48,362 nt of DNA, taken from contig NZ_LIPW01000012.1 of NCBI RefSeq assembly GCF_001418345.1, positions 1-48,362 on the forward strand, given 5' to 3'. Of this stretch, positions 32,500-40,535 are shown piece by piece. This DNA is from Pseudidiomarina woesei. GTDB taxonomy: Bacteria > Pseudomonadota > Gammaproteobacteria > Enterobacterales > Alteromonadaceae. Under the pieces are notes generated by a model. The model was not told the origin of the DNA and did not search any database. It saw only the letters and a list, made by a program, of their open reading frames with translations. The position numbers and the translations under genes were made by a program. Position 1 is the first letter of the stretch; every line of letters starts with the position of its first letter.

Positions 32500-33645
32500 T
32501 TATTGTGCCGGTTTAATTTGAATCAACTGACCATTACGATCATCGGTAATTAAATAAATGTAACCATCAGGGCCTTGCTCAATGTCACGAATACGTTGTG
32601 TTACCGCTTCTTCAAACAAGGTTTCCTCATGCATTACACGGTCGCCTTCAAGATCAAGGCGCGCAACCTGAGAGCCCTTCAGGGCCGCAACGAGTAAGTC
32701 ACCTTTCCATGCCGGAAACTTGTCATCGGTGTAAAAAATCATATTAGAGGTGGCAATAGAAGGTACCCAGTAATAATGTGGCTGTACGGTGCCCTCTACA
32801 TGAGTTTTCTCGCTAATAATGCTGCCATCGTAGTCGACGCCATAGGTAGCTATTGGCCAACCGTAATTGTGGCCAGCTTCAGGAATATTAATTTCATCGC
32901 CACCTTTAGGGCCGTGTTCAACAGTCCACAGCTTACCGGTAGCAGGATGAATGGCGGCACCTTGTACGTTGCGATGACCATAGGACCATATTTCCGGCAA
33001 AGCACCTTGCTTGCCAACGAATGGGTTATCACTAGGGACACTACCGTCAGGCTTAATGCGTACCACCTTGCCGTGATGATTATCTAAGGTTTGAGCGTCA
33101 TTCATGGCCGAATAGCGGTCGCCTAAGGTAATAAATAAATGGCCGTCGGGGGCAAATACTAGGCGTGAGCCAAAGTGCGCGCCGCTTTTATATTTTGGTG
33201 CGCCACGAAAAATTACCTTGCCATTGGTTAAGCCGTTGGCCGTTAACTTGGCCCGCATAACAGCCGTGCTGTTTCCTTCACCGCCTTGTGGGTCAGCTTC
33301 TGAGTAGCTCAAATAAATGTATTGGTTGTCGGCAAAGTTGGGGTCAACTGCAACGTCTAATAATCCGCCTTGGCTGCGGTCAACAACGGCGGGAACGCCG
33401 CTTAATGGTGAGCTAATGTCGCCACTTAATGTTACTCGGCGCAAGGTACCAGATTTTTCAGTAATAAGTAGATCACCAGAGGGTAAAAATGCCATTCCCC
33501 AAGGCTTTTCGAGCTTGTCAGCTATGGTATTTACGGTGATTTTATGACGCTCAGTCGAAACCGTCTCCGCCAAGGCCTCACTGCTGCCAAGACCACTGCC
33601 ATAAAGTGCGGCGGTAACCGCTAGTGCAACAAATTTGCGTAACAT
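32500..33645 (-). CDS. yliI: PQQ-dependent aldose sugar dehydrogenase, YliI/Asd-type
   Basis: The 381-residue protein has a signal peptide (to about residue 27) and a six-bladed propeller of the glucose/sorbosone dehydrogenase family. Motifs are LEKPWGMAFLPSGDLLITEKSG, GGLLDVAVDPNF, YSYGHRN-like WSYGHRNVQGAAIHPATG, EHGPKGGDEINI and NYGWP. The family oxidises aldoses in the periplasm with bound PQQ and calcium. No PQQ synthesis genes are in the window. The downstream TonB receptor begins 2 nt after the stop, suggesting cofactor uptake and use are produced together. Confidence 0.93.
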   Translation of the reverse strand: MLRKFVALAVTAALYGSGLGSSEALAETVSTERHKITVNTIADKLEKPWGMAFLPSGDLLITEKSGTLRRVTLSGDISSPLSGVPAVVDRSQGGLLDVAVDPNFADNQYIYLSYSEADPQGGEGNSTAVMRAKLTANGLTNGKVIFRGAPKYKSGAHFGSRLVFAPDGHLFITLGDRYSAMNDAQTLDNHHGKVVRIKPDGSVPSDNPFVGKQGALPEIWSYGHRNVQGAAIHPATGKLWTVEHGPKGGDEINIPEAGHNYGWPIATYGVDYDGSIISEKTHVEGTVQPHYYWVPSIATSNMIFYTDDKFPAWKGDLLVAALKGSQVARLDLEGDRVMHEETLFEEAVTQRIRDIEQGPDGYIYLITDDRNGQLIQIKPAQ

Positions 33646-33775
33646 GGAACGCTCCTTAACATGAAAATTTACAAAGCTTTACTAAAGTAAATATAGATTA
33701 AATCCAATTTTGGATTGATTTTTTTAGCTACAATTCTGACATCACATGATTTTAACAAGCGACCAAGGAGCTCAA

Positions 33776-34201
33776 ATGGCAACCTTAAAACGCAACTCTC
33801 TACGTGCAACGGCTTTAATTCTCGCCACCTTACATTTAACTGCGTGTGGCACTATTCTTTATCCAGAGCGCAAAGGTCAAGTGAGTGGGCAAATTGATCC
33901 AGGCGTTGCGGCATTAAACGGCATTGGCCTTTTGTTTTTCTTAGTGCCTGGCGTTATTGCTTTTGCGGTCGACTTTTCCAACGGGACTATTTATTTACCG
34001 GGTACGGCATCAGTAGACGGTAACACCGATGTGCGGATAGTTAAAACCGGTAAGCATTTAACCCCAGACCAACTGCAGGAGATTATTTCTGCTGAAGTCG
34101 GTCAACCGGTCGACCTGACTCAGGCTCGTGTGCACAGCGAAAAAGCACCTGACCAAGCGAGCATTGCGCCGCGTTTAGAACAGTTACAAACGGCGCCTTA
34201 A
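33776..34201 (+). CDS. lipoprotein, unknown function
   Basis: The ATG at 33776 has AAGGAG (33763-33768) 7 nt upstream. The 141-residue product has a lipobox LTAC (signal up to about residue 24) followed by GTILYPERKGQ and a hydrophobic segment VAALNGIGLLFFLVPGVIAFAVDFSNGTIYLP. That segment may insert in the membrane. I recall similar unnamed lipoproteins in Alteromonadales, but no function. It is divergent from the dehydrogenase gene. Confidence 0.75.
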   Translation: MATLKRNSLRATALILATLHLTACGTILYPERKGQVSGQIDPGVAALNGIGLLFFLVPGVIAFAVDFSNGTIYLPGTASVDGNTDVRIVKTGKHLTPDQLQEIISAEVGQPVDLTQARVHSEKAPDQASIAPRLEQLQTAP

Positions 34202-34242
34202 TGGGCCAGGCCTCGGTGGTACTTTCGATGACACTTAAGCCG

Positions 34243-35157
34243 CTACTTTAATAGCGGCTCAGGTAACAACTGCGCAATAAACTCAGCCAACCGTCGGAAT
34301 GTTTGCCGGCGGTTGGTTGTTGGCCGATATACCAAGCCAATTTCCCGCGAAGCTTGCTGACCAGTTGGTTGTAGCGCAACCAAGTCTGTACCATTCAAAA
34401 TACCTCGGTCAATTGCCATTTGCGGTATAAATGTTGCACCTAAGCGCGCGTCAGCCATTTGCACCAAGCTATGTAGGCTGGTTGCCGTGAATGGGTTTAT
34501 TTTCGTTGAATCAGCCAGTTCACAAGCGGCCACCGCATGCCCCGTTAAACAATGTTCTTTTTCGAGTAGAAAAATGGAATTATCGGGTAGCTGGTTGTAT
34601 TGCACCGGCTCATGCAAGTTGTCAGCCATTGATTGGTGCATAACTAACTTGAACGGGTCACGGCCTAACACATAGCTTTGGTTTCCTTGTAGGTCAACGG
34701 GCAGCGCCAAAACCAACACATCAAGTTCGCCGTTACGCAGCAGGTGCAATAAATTATCGGTGGTGTCTTCGCGAATATTCAATTGCAATTTGGGGTAATC
34801 AACTTGCAACTGCTTGGTTAAAGGGCCCACCAAAAACGGGGCAATAGTTGGAATGCAGCCTAAACGTAACGGGCCTTCCATAATTTTGCCTTGGCTTTGT
34901 GCAAAATACAGCAGCTCTTCGGTTGAGGTGAGTATACGCCGAGCCTGCTCAACCACTTCTTCACCCATGCCGGTGAACAAAAATGACTTGTGATCACGTT
35001 CAATTAATTGACAGCCTAATTGCTCTTCTAAATTTTGAATGCCGCTACTTAACGTCGATTGACTGACGTTGCATGCCTGTGCCGCTCGATTAAAGTTCTG
35101 GTGTTGGTGCAGCGCCAACAAATAGCTGAGGTTTTTTAAGCTAGGTAGCTTGCTCAT
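34243..35157 (-). CDS. oxyR: OxyR, LysR-type peroxide sensor
   Basis: The 304-residue protein has a LysR winged helix (FNRAAQACNVSQSTLSSGIQNLEEQLG) and a regulatory domain with the redox cysteines Cys203 and Cys212 in KEHCLTGHAVAAC. The spacing of nine is the same as Cys199/Cys208 in E. coli. Hydrogen peroxide forms the disulfide and converts OxyR to an activator. It is divergent from ahpC. A symmetric element at 35193-35205 in the shared intergenic region could be part of its site. Confidence 0.94.
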   Translation of the reverse strand: MSKLPSLKNLSYLLALHQHQNFNRAAQACNVSQSTLSSGIQNLEEQLGCQLIERDHKSFLFTGMGEEVVEQARRILTSTEELLYFAQSQGKIMEGPLRLGCIPTIAPFLVGPLTKQLQVDYPKLQLNIREDTTDNLLHLLRNGELDVLVLALPVDLQGNQSYVLGRDPFKLVMHQSMADNLHEPVQYNQLPDNSIFLLEKEHCLTGHAVAACELADSTKINPFTATSLHSLVQMADARLGATFIPQMAIDRGILNGTDLVALQPTGQQASREIGLVYRPTTNRRQTFRRLAEFIAQLLPEPLLK

Positions 35158-35192
35158 TCTATAACCCTCTTAAAACCTTAATTAGTATTTCC

Positions 35193-35205
35193 GATTATAG
35201 TAATC
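35193..35205. promoter_or_regulatory. dyad in the oxyR-ahpC intergenic region
   Basis: GATTATAGTAATC is a perfect 5-bp dyad around TAG. It contains ATAG-like elements of OxyR sites but not the full four-element consensus. It lies 36 nt upstream of the oxyR start, where a LysR-type autoregulatory site is expected. Confidence 0.4.
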
Positions 35206-35218
35206 CGTTTTATTCGTT

Positions 35219-35246
35219 TTAACAAATTTTGATGCGCGCCTATTAT
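35219..35246 (+). promoter_or_regulatory. candidate promoter of ahpC
   Basis: -35 TTAACA (35219-35224) and -10 TATTAT (35241-35246) are 16 bp apart, about 71 nt before the ahpC ATG. The GATTATAGTAATC dyad lies just upstream, which fits OxyR activation. Confidence 0.5.
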
Positions 35247-35316
35247 AGTCACCGAGCTAAGGCAACGGGCCTTGCACAAATTTCCCAACAACGATTTGAA
35301 TCAAGGAGCAAAACGT

Positions 35317-35868
35317 ATGTTAACAGTAGGCGATAAATTACCAGAATTTGAAGTGGTTGGTGTTAAACCTGGTTTCAACATGCCAGAAGAAAACGGCGAA
35401 AGCGCGTTTGAAACAATCAACAACGACAGCTTTGAAGGTAAGTGGAAAATTATTTTCTTCTACCCGAAAGATTTCACCTTCGTTTGCCCGACTGAAATTG
35501 TTGAGTTCGCGAAGTTAAACGAAGAGTTTGCAGACCGCGACGCTATCGTTTTAGGTGGCAGCACGGATAACGAATTCGTGAAATTAGCATGGCGTCGTGA
35601 GCACCCAGACCTGAAAAGCTTGAACCAGTGGTCATTTGCTGACAACGGCGTGAAGTCATTGGTAGACGGTTTAGGTGTACGTGACCAAGTTGAAAACGTT
35701 GCCTTACGTGCCACGTTCGTTGTCGACCCACACGGTGTGATTCAGCACGTGTCAGTAAACAACTTAAACGTAGGTCGTAACCCAGCAGAAGTACTGCGTA
35801 TTTTGGACGGCTTACAAACTGACGAATTGTGTCCATGTAACCGTGCAGTAGGCGGTGACACCCTGTAA
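35317..35868 (+). CDS. ahpC: AhpC-type 2-Cys peroxiredoxin
   Basis: The 183-residue product has the peroxidatic motif FTFVCPTE with Cys57, and resolving-type cysteines Cys172/Cys174 near the C-terminus (ELCPCNR). The NWSFADN-like segment and AhpD partnership resemble the AhpC/AhpD type. It reduces hydroperoxides. I start at the ATG at 35317; an upstream in-frame ATG at 35272 overlaps the leader and lacks a ribosome site. It is divergent from oxyR and followed by ahpD after a terminator hairpin. Confidence 0.95.
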   Translation: MLTVGDKLPEFEVVGVKPGFNMPEENGESAFETINNDSFEGKWKIIFFYPKDFTFVCPTEIVEFAKLNEEFADRDAIVLGGSTDNEFVKLAWRREHPDLKSLNQWSFADNGVKSLVDGLGVRDQVENVALRATFVVDPHGVIQHVSVNNLNVGRNPAEVLRILDGLQTDELCPCNRAVGGDTL

Positions 35869-35870
35869 GC

Positions 35871-35931
35871 AGACATCACATCCCCCACACAACGTGATGT
35901 CTTTAGGTGCCGCGCAAGCGGCACCTTTTTT
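35871..35931 (+). terminator. double hairpin between ahpC and ahpD, second is a terminator
   Basis: The first hairpin is AGACATCAC (35871-35879) with GTGATGTCT (35894-35902). The second is AGGTGCCGC with GCGGCACCT around a GCAA loop, followed by six T (35905-35931), a standard Rho-independent terminator. It would lower ahpD relative to ahpC. No obvious ahpD promoter follows. Confidence 0.85.
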
Positions 35932-35947
35932 AAGCGGAGGAATTGAA

Positions 35948-36475
35948 ATGAGCATTGCAGATTACAAACAAGGCTTGGGTGAACACGGTAAAGATACCAA
36001 ACTCAATTTGTCGAACCTGTTCGGCAATGTCGATACCTCTGGTATGACTCCAACCCAGTTTTACGGCACCGCCCTGTCATTGGTGTACTCCATTGGTGAC
36101 CAAGAGTTAATTGACGCGGTAAAAGCCGAAGCCGAAGGCAAAATTGAAGATAACGTGGATGGCGCAGCGAAACTTGCGGCAACCTTAATGGCGATGAACA
36201 ACGTTTACTATCGCTTTTTACACCTGTGCACCGACAAGCAGTTTACTAAATTACCTGCTGGCTTGCGTATGAATGGCATGGCCAACCCAGGCGTTGATAA
36301 AGCTGATTTCGAATTGTACTCGCTTGCAGTATCAGCTTTAAACGGCTGTGGTATGTGCATCGACTCACACGTTGGTGTGTTGCTGAAACACAACATTTCA
36401 GCGCAAGTTATTCAAGCATCGATTAAATTGGCGGCGGTACTGAACGCAGCAGCAACCGCAAAACGCATTGCCTAA
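35948..36475 (+). CDS. ahpD: AhpD alkylhydroperoxidase
   Basis: The 175-residue product has the AhpD catalytic motif CGMCIDSH (Cys134, Cys137, His141) and the helical AhpD fold. AhpD regenerates AhpC through a lipoylated protein in mycobacteria. The partner in this organism is unknown. The ATG at 35948 follows GGAGG at 35936-35940; longer frames from 35855 run through the terminator. It is a natural partner of the preceding ahpC. Confidence 0.94.
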   Translation: MSIADYKQGLGEHGKDTKLNLSNLFGNVDTSGMTPTQFYGTALSLVYSIGDQELIDAVKAEAEGKIEDNVDGAAKLAATLMAMNNVYYRFLHLCTDKQFTKLPAGLRMNGMANPGVDKADFELYSLAVSALNGCGMCIDSHVGVLLKHNISAQVIQASIKLAAVLNAAATAKRIA

Positions 36476-36559
36476 TTTAATTGCTTGATGTCACATCTTT
36501 GTCACAGGCGCTGTTTATAGTGCTGTGAAACTTCCCTGAGATCTGGTTGTTCTCTTCTT

Positions 36560-36585
36560 GCCCGGCACCCGCCGGGCTTTTTTTT
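36560..36585 (+). terminator. Rho-independent terminator after ahpD
   Basis: GCCCGGC pairs with GCCGGGC around ACCC and is followed by a run of eight T. Confidence 0.92.
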
Positions 36586-36597
36586 GAACTGCAAAGA

Positions 36598-36732
36598 CGA
36601 TATTAGCTATTAGATATTGGATAGTGGTCGCGAGATCGAGTTCGGTGTCTATACTAATATCCAATATCCAATATCCAATATCCAATATCCAATATCCAAT
36701 ATCTGATATCTGATAGCTAATATCGCACTAAG
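36598..36732. repeat. heptanucleotide tandem repeat with inverted arm, copy 2
   Basis: Eleven in-register heptamers occupy 36656-36732: seven AATATCC, then AATATCT, GATATCT, GATAGCT, AATATCG. The left end at 36598-36623 is an inverted copy starting CGATATTAGCTAT, whose complement ATAGCTAATATCG ends the array. The two arms could form a long hairpin with a 30-nt loop of unrelated sequence. It lies directly before the M20 hydrolase gene. Confidence 0.88.
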
Positions 36733-36741
36733 GTTTTAATT

Positions 36742-38016
36742 ATGGAGATCAATGCGGAGCGACTGAAAGCAAACCTACTCGAACTCTCAAAAATTGGTTA
36801 CAACGAAAACGACCGCGGCATCTATCGCATAGGATTTACTGATGCTGATATGCAGGGGCGGCAATGGCTGCAAGAGAAAGCTAAAAACGCTGGGCTTGAA
36901 TCCTATATGGATGGCGCCGGCAATGTGTTCTTTGGACGAGGTCAACGCGATAATCCGGTTGTACTCATGGGATCGCACATTGATAGCGTGCCTGCAGGCG
37001 GCATTTTTGACGGTGCCCTTGGCGTTATGGCTGCTCTTGAAGTTATTCAAACTATTCAGGAGCAACAACCGAGTATCGACACGCCAGTTTGGGGAGTTGC
37101 CACAGCCGAAGAAGAAGGCCGATTTGGCGGCATGCTGGGTTCGCAAGCCATGTCGGGTTGTTTGAATCCTGATTGGCTATTGTCAGCTCATGATGCCGAT
37201 GGCGTGTATTTGAAGGACGCCATGGCTGCGCAAGGGCTTGATGCGATGCAAGCGCTTGATGCCGCTTGGCGGCCCGAACAGCTGAAGGCTTTTGTCGAAC
37301 TGCATATTGAGCAAGGGCCGGTGCTGTTTCAAAAAGATCTGCAAATAGGCGTCGTAGATGGCATTTCTGGCGTGTTTAAGTGGATAGTTCATCTGAAAGG
37401 TAAAGCCGACCACGCGGGCACAGCACCTATGGATATGCGCAGCGACGCGTTTATGGGGTTAGCTGACTTTGCGCACGAAATTGAGCGTATTATTGCGGAA
37501 AATGGCACCGACAAAACACGTATCACTGTTGGTAAAGTAGAACTGAAACCAGGTCATCCACATACCGTGCCAGGTGAAGCGGTATTTACTATTGTTGGGC
37601 GAGACATGGACGAAGGGGTTATGCGGGAGCTAGCTAACGCATGCCGCAAAACCTTGTCGGCGATAGCGCGCAAGCATCGCCTCATGTTTGAGTACGAGCA
37701 AGTAAGCTGGCTTGAGCCTAAGCACTGTTCGACTGAATTAACGAATATTATTGAAGCGCAAGTAAAGCAACGCGGCTACTCGTATACGCGTATGCCAAGT
37801 GGGGCTGGGCACGACACGCAATTTATGACTGAGGTAACAGACGCAGGCCTTATTTTTATTCCTTCTGTGAATGGGGTTAGTCACGCGCCAGACGAGTGGT
37901 CACACTGGCATGATGTAGAAGCCGGCACAAATGTGCTATTGGACACTATTGTTGCCATTTGCGGTGTTGATCGTGATCAAAAATCGGTCGGTAAGACATT
38001 GAAAAAGCCTAAATAG
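36742..38016 (+). CDS. M20-family Zn-dependent amidohydrolase (carbamoylase/allantoate type)
   Basis: The 424-residue product has the two-domain M20 fold. Metal ligands are visible: His79 and Asp90 in GSHIDSVPAGGIFDGALG, Glu124/Glu125 in ATAEEEGRFGG, and ELHIEQGP near 193. The lid domain has DHAGTAPMDMRSDA. This subfamily includes N-carbamoyl-L-amino-acid hydrolase, allantoate amidohydrolase and beta-ureidopropionase; the substrate cannot be fixed here. The start at 36742 lies 10 nt after the heptanucleotide array. TTATGG upstream gives only a weak ribosome site. Confidence 0.88.
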   Translation: MEINAERLKANLLELSKIGYNENDRGIYRIGFTDADMQGRQWLQEKAKNAGLESYMDGAGNVFFGRGQRDNPVVLMGSHIDSVPAGGIFDGALGVMAALEVIQTIQEQQPSIDTPVWGVATAEEEGRFGGMLGSQAMSGCLNPDWLLSAHDADGVYLKDAMAAQGLDAMQALDAAWRPEQLKAFVELHIEQGPVLFQKDLQIGVVDGISGVFKWIVHLKGKADHAGTAPMDMRSDAFMGLADFAHEIERIIAENGTDKTRITVGKVELKPGHPHTVPGEAVFTIVGRDMDEGVMRELANACRKTLSAIARKHRLMFEYEQVSWLEPKHCSTELTNIIEAQVKQRGYSYTRMPSGAGHDTQFMTEVTDAGLIFIPSVNGVSHAPDEWSHWHDVEAGTNVLLDTIVAICGVDRDQKSVGKTLKKPK

Positions 38017-38038
38017 ACATACAAAAAGTATGTATAAT
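38017..38038 (+). promoter_or_regulatory. dyad overlapping a -10 element before ccoG
   Basis: ACATAC (38017-38022) and GTATGT (38028-38033) form a perfect 6-bp dyad. A consensus -10 TATAAT runs from 38033 to 38038. I see no good -35. A regulator bound here would block or assist polymerase. Confidence 0.45.
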
Positions 38039-38070
38039 CGGGCTTATTTTCTAGTCCAAACAGAAGCGGT

Positions 38071-39492
38071 ATGGCTATGGAACAAAAAATCGAAGTGCAA
38101 GCGGCCGATAAAGTAAAAATTCATCGTCCTGACCCTAAGCAGCGCAGTAATGATTACTCGCCCCGCAACCGTATTTATGTGCGTGATGTGAAGGGAGCTC
38201 TGGAGTGGTTTCGTCGCAGCTTTGGTTTTATTTTGCTGGCGCTATTTGCTTTATTGCCATGGTTGCAGTGGAATGGTGAACAAGCCATTCTGCTGAATAT
38301 TGCCGAACAGCGCTTTCGAATTTTTGGGCTGACTTTGTGGCCACAAGACTTCACGATATTGGCCTGGATTTTCATTGTTTCTGCGTTTGCTTTGTTCTTT
38401 GTTACCACTCTGTATGGTCGTGTCTGGTGCGGTTTTATGTGTCCGCAGACCACGTGGACTTTCATGTTCATGTGGTTCGAGAAGAAGTTTGAAGGCTCGC
38501 GTAACCAGCGTATGTCGCTCGATAAACGGCCGTGGGACTTTGACAAGCTGTGGCGCAAAACCGGTAAGCAAATTTCTTGGCTTCTATTGTCACTGCTAAC
38601 CGCATTAACATTTGTTGGTTACTTTACCGATGTTCGTGAATTGTTTGTCAATTTCTGGACCTTTAATGCGGGGTTCTGGGCGGCGTTCTCGGTGTGGTTT
38701 TTTGCCTTCTGTACATACGGTAATGCGGGCTACATGCGCGAGATAATGTGCACACACATGTGCCCGTATGCGCGTTTTCAGTCGGCAATGTTTGATAAAG
38801 ACACCGTGACCGTTTCCTATGACGCTAAGCGCGGTGAGCCTCGCGGTGGGCGCTCTCGTAAAAAAGATCCAAAGGAACTTGGCCTAGGTGACTGTATAGA
38901 CTGCTACATGTGTGTGCAGGTATGCCCTACTGGTATTGATATTCGCAATGGCCTGCAATATGAGTGCATTAACTGTGGTGCTTGTGTCGATGCTTGTAAC
39001 GACGTGATGGATAAAATGAATTACCCACGTGGTTTGATTCGGTTTACTACTGAGCGCAATTTACAAGGTGGCCGCACCCACAAAGTGCGCTTCAAGAGCG
39101 TAGGCTACTTTGTTGTCATGATCATAATGACGGCCTTATTGATTTGGGATATCAGTACCCGCTCGCCATTGCAATTTAACGTGCTGCGCGACCGCAATCA
39201 GCTATACAGTATTAATATGGATGGCTGGGTGCAAAACGTCTTTACCTTGAAGATTCAAAACAAATCACAACAAGAGCAAACCTATGTTATTACCGCTGAA
39301 GGGTTTGCACGCAGTGAGTTAGTGGGTGATACAACCATTACGGTGGCAGCCGGCGAAGTGGCAACACGGCCGATAACCTTAGCGGTGCATCCAGATGACG
39401 TGACCGAGCGCGTGCAAGATGTTACCTTTGTGGTTAGTTCAACCACTGGTGATGTTCGTGAGCAACACGTTACTCGATTCCTCTATGAGTGA
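38071..39492 (+). CDS. ccoG: cytochrome c oxidase accessory protein CcoG (FixG/RdxA)
   Basis: The 473-residue inner-membrane iron-sulfur protein has about five helices and the motif GRVWCGFMCPQTTW. It carries two 4Fe-4S binding clusters: CIDCYMCVQVCPTGIDI and CINCGACVDACNDV. The C-terminal periplasmic Ig-like domain is typical (from about residue 370). CcoG reduces copper for assembly of cbb3 oxidase; the oxidase genes are not in the window. The gene overlaps srkA by 8 nt. Start at 38071, with a second ATG at 38077. Confidence 0.95.
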   Translation: MAMEQKIEVQAADKVKIHRPDPKQRSNDYSPRNRIYVRDVKGALEWFRRSFGFILLALFALLPWLQWNGEQAILLNIAEQRFRIFGLTLWPQDFTILAWIFIVSAFALFFVTTLYGRVWCGFMCPQTTWTFMFMWFEKKFEGSRNQRMSLDKRPWDFDKLWRKTGKQISWLLLSLLTALTFVGYFTDVRELFVNFWTFNAGFWAAFSVWFFAFCTYGNAGYMREIMCTHMCPYARFQSAMFDKDTVTVSYDAKRGEPRGGRSRKKDPKELGLGDCIDCYMCVQVCPTGIDIRNGLQYECINCGACVDACNDVMDKMNYPRGLIRFTTERNLQGGRTHKVRFKSVGYFVVMIIMTALLIWDISTRSPLQFNVLRDRNQLYSINMDGWVQNVFTLKIQNKSQQEQTYVITAEGFARSELVGDTTITVAAGEVATRPITLAVHPDDVTERVQDVTFVVSSTTGDVREQHVTRFLYE

Positions 39493-40489
39493 TCATTCCA
39501 CTCAGCACGATTTTAGCTTTCAAAACCTCACGCCCGAGCGTATCGCCGATGCGCTCGCGCATGTAGGGGTTGACCCTCAATCAGGTTTATTAGCGCTAAA
39601 TAGCTATGAGAATCGCGTTTATCAGTTTATCGCTGATGACAACAAACGGTATGTAGCTAAGTTTTATCGTCCTGGCCGCTGGCAAGAGCAACAAATATTA
39701 GAAGAGCACGCCTTTACTCAAGAGCTGCTTGATGCAGAAGTGCCTGCGGTAGCACCATTGGTATTGAACGGTACAACCCTGCATAGTTATCAAGACTACC
39801 GCTTTACTGTATTTCCAAGTGTTGGTGGAAGAGCTGTTGAGCCAGGCGACCTTGATCAACTTGAACGTATTGGGCGACAAATAGGACGTATGCACGCGGT
39901 AGCTAAGCGGCAGCAATTTAATCATCGACCGCGTTTGTCATATCAAGAGTTTGTAACAGAGGCGATGGTTACTTTACATGATTCACCGTTGTTGCCAGAT
40001 AATTTGCAAGAAGCTTTTTGGGCAATCGCAGAGCCGCTAGCAAAACAGCTGAGCTTAGTTGATATAGATGCAGTGCAATTTCAACGTTTGCACGGAGACT
40101 GTCATTTAGGCAATATGTTGCTGCGTGACGAGCAACTGATGTTTGTTGACTTTGATGATGCTCGCAGCGGACCTGCGATTCAAGACTTATGGATGATGCT
40201 TGCTGGCGATAATCGTGCCGAACGGACGCTGCAGCTTGATGTATTGTTAGAGGGTTATCAAGAATTCTGTGATTTCGATAGTAAAGAAGTCGCTTTAATT
40301 GAACCCTTGCGCGGTTTTCGCATCATACATTACATGGCGTGGTTAGCTCGGCGTTGGAATGACAGCGCTTTTCAACGCGCGTTTCCATGGTTTGCTGAAC
40401 AGCGTTATTGGGAACAGCAAATTCTCACGCTCAAAGAACAATTTTCCGCGCTGCAAGAGCCGCCATTGGCCCTGCAGCCTATGTATTAA
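39485..40489 (+). CDS. srkA: stress-response Ser/Thr kinase SrkA (YihE)
   Basis: The 334-residue product begins MSDHST and matches SrkA/YihE (RdoA family): SYENRVYQFIADDNKRYVAKFYRPGRW, EEHAFTQELLDAEVPAVAP, catalytic loop HGDCHLGNMLL and metal-binding VDFDDARSGP. It is an aminoglycoside-phosphotransferase-like kinase that protects against envelope and oxidative stress in E. coli. The order srkA-dsbA is as in E. coli. The start lies inside the end of ccoG. Confidence 0.95.
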   Translation: MSDHSTQHDFSFQNLTPERIADALAHVGVDPQSGLLALNSYENRVYQFIADDNKRYVAKFYRPGRWQEQQILEEHAFTQELLDAEVPAVAPLVLNGTTLHSYQDYRFTVFPSVGGRAVEPGDLDQLERIGRQIGRMHAVAKRQQFNHRPRLSYQEFVTEAMVTLHDSPLLPDNLQEAFWAIAEPLAKQLSLVDIDAVQFQRLHGDCHLGNMLLRDEQLMFVDFDDARSGPAIQDLWMMLAGDNRAERTLQLDVLLEGYQEFCDFDSKEVALIEPLRGFRIIHYMAWLARRWNDSAFQRAFPWFAEQRYWEQQILTLKEQFSALQEPPLALQPMY

Positions 40490-40535
40490 ATATATTAATA
40501 ATCTTTAATTTGTTAAAAATTAGGAAGTTACAAAC

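Noticed and set aside
36656-36732. Tandem repeats as a CRISPR array
   Set aside because: The units are 7 nt and contiguous, with no spacers and no cas genes nearby.
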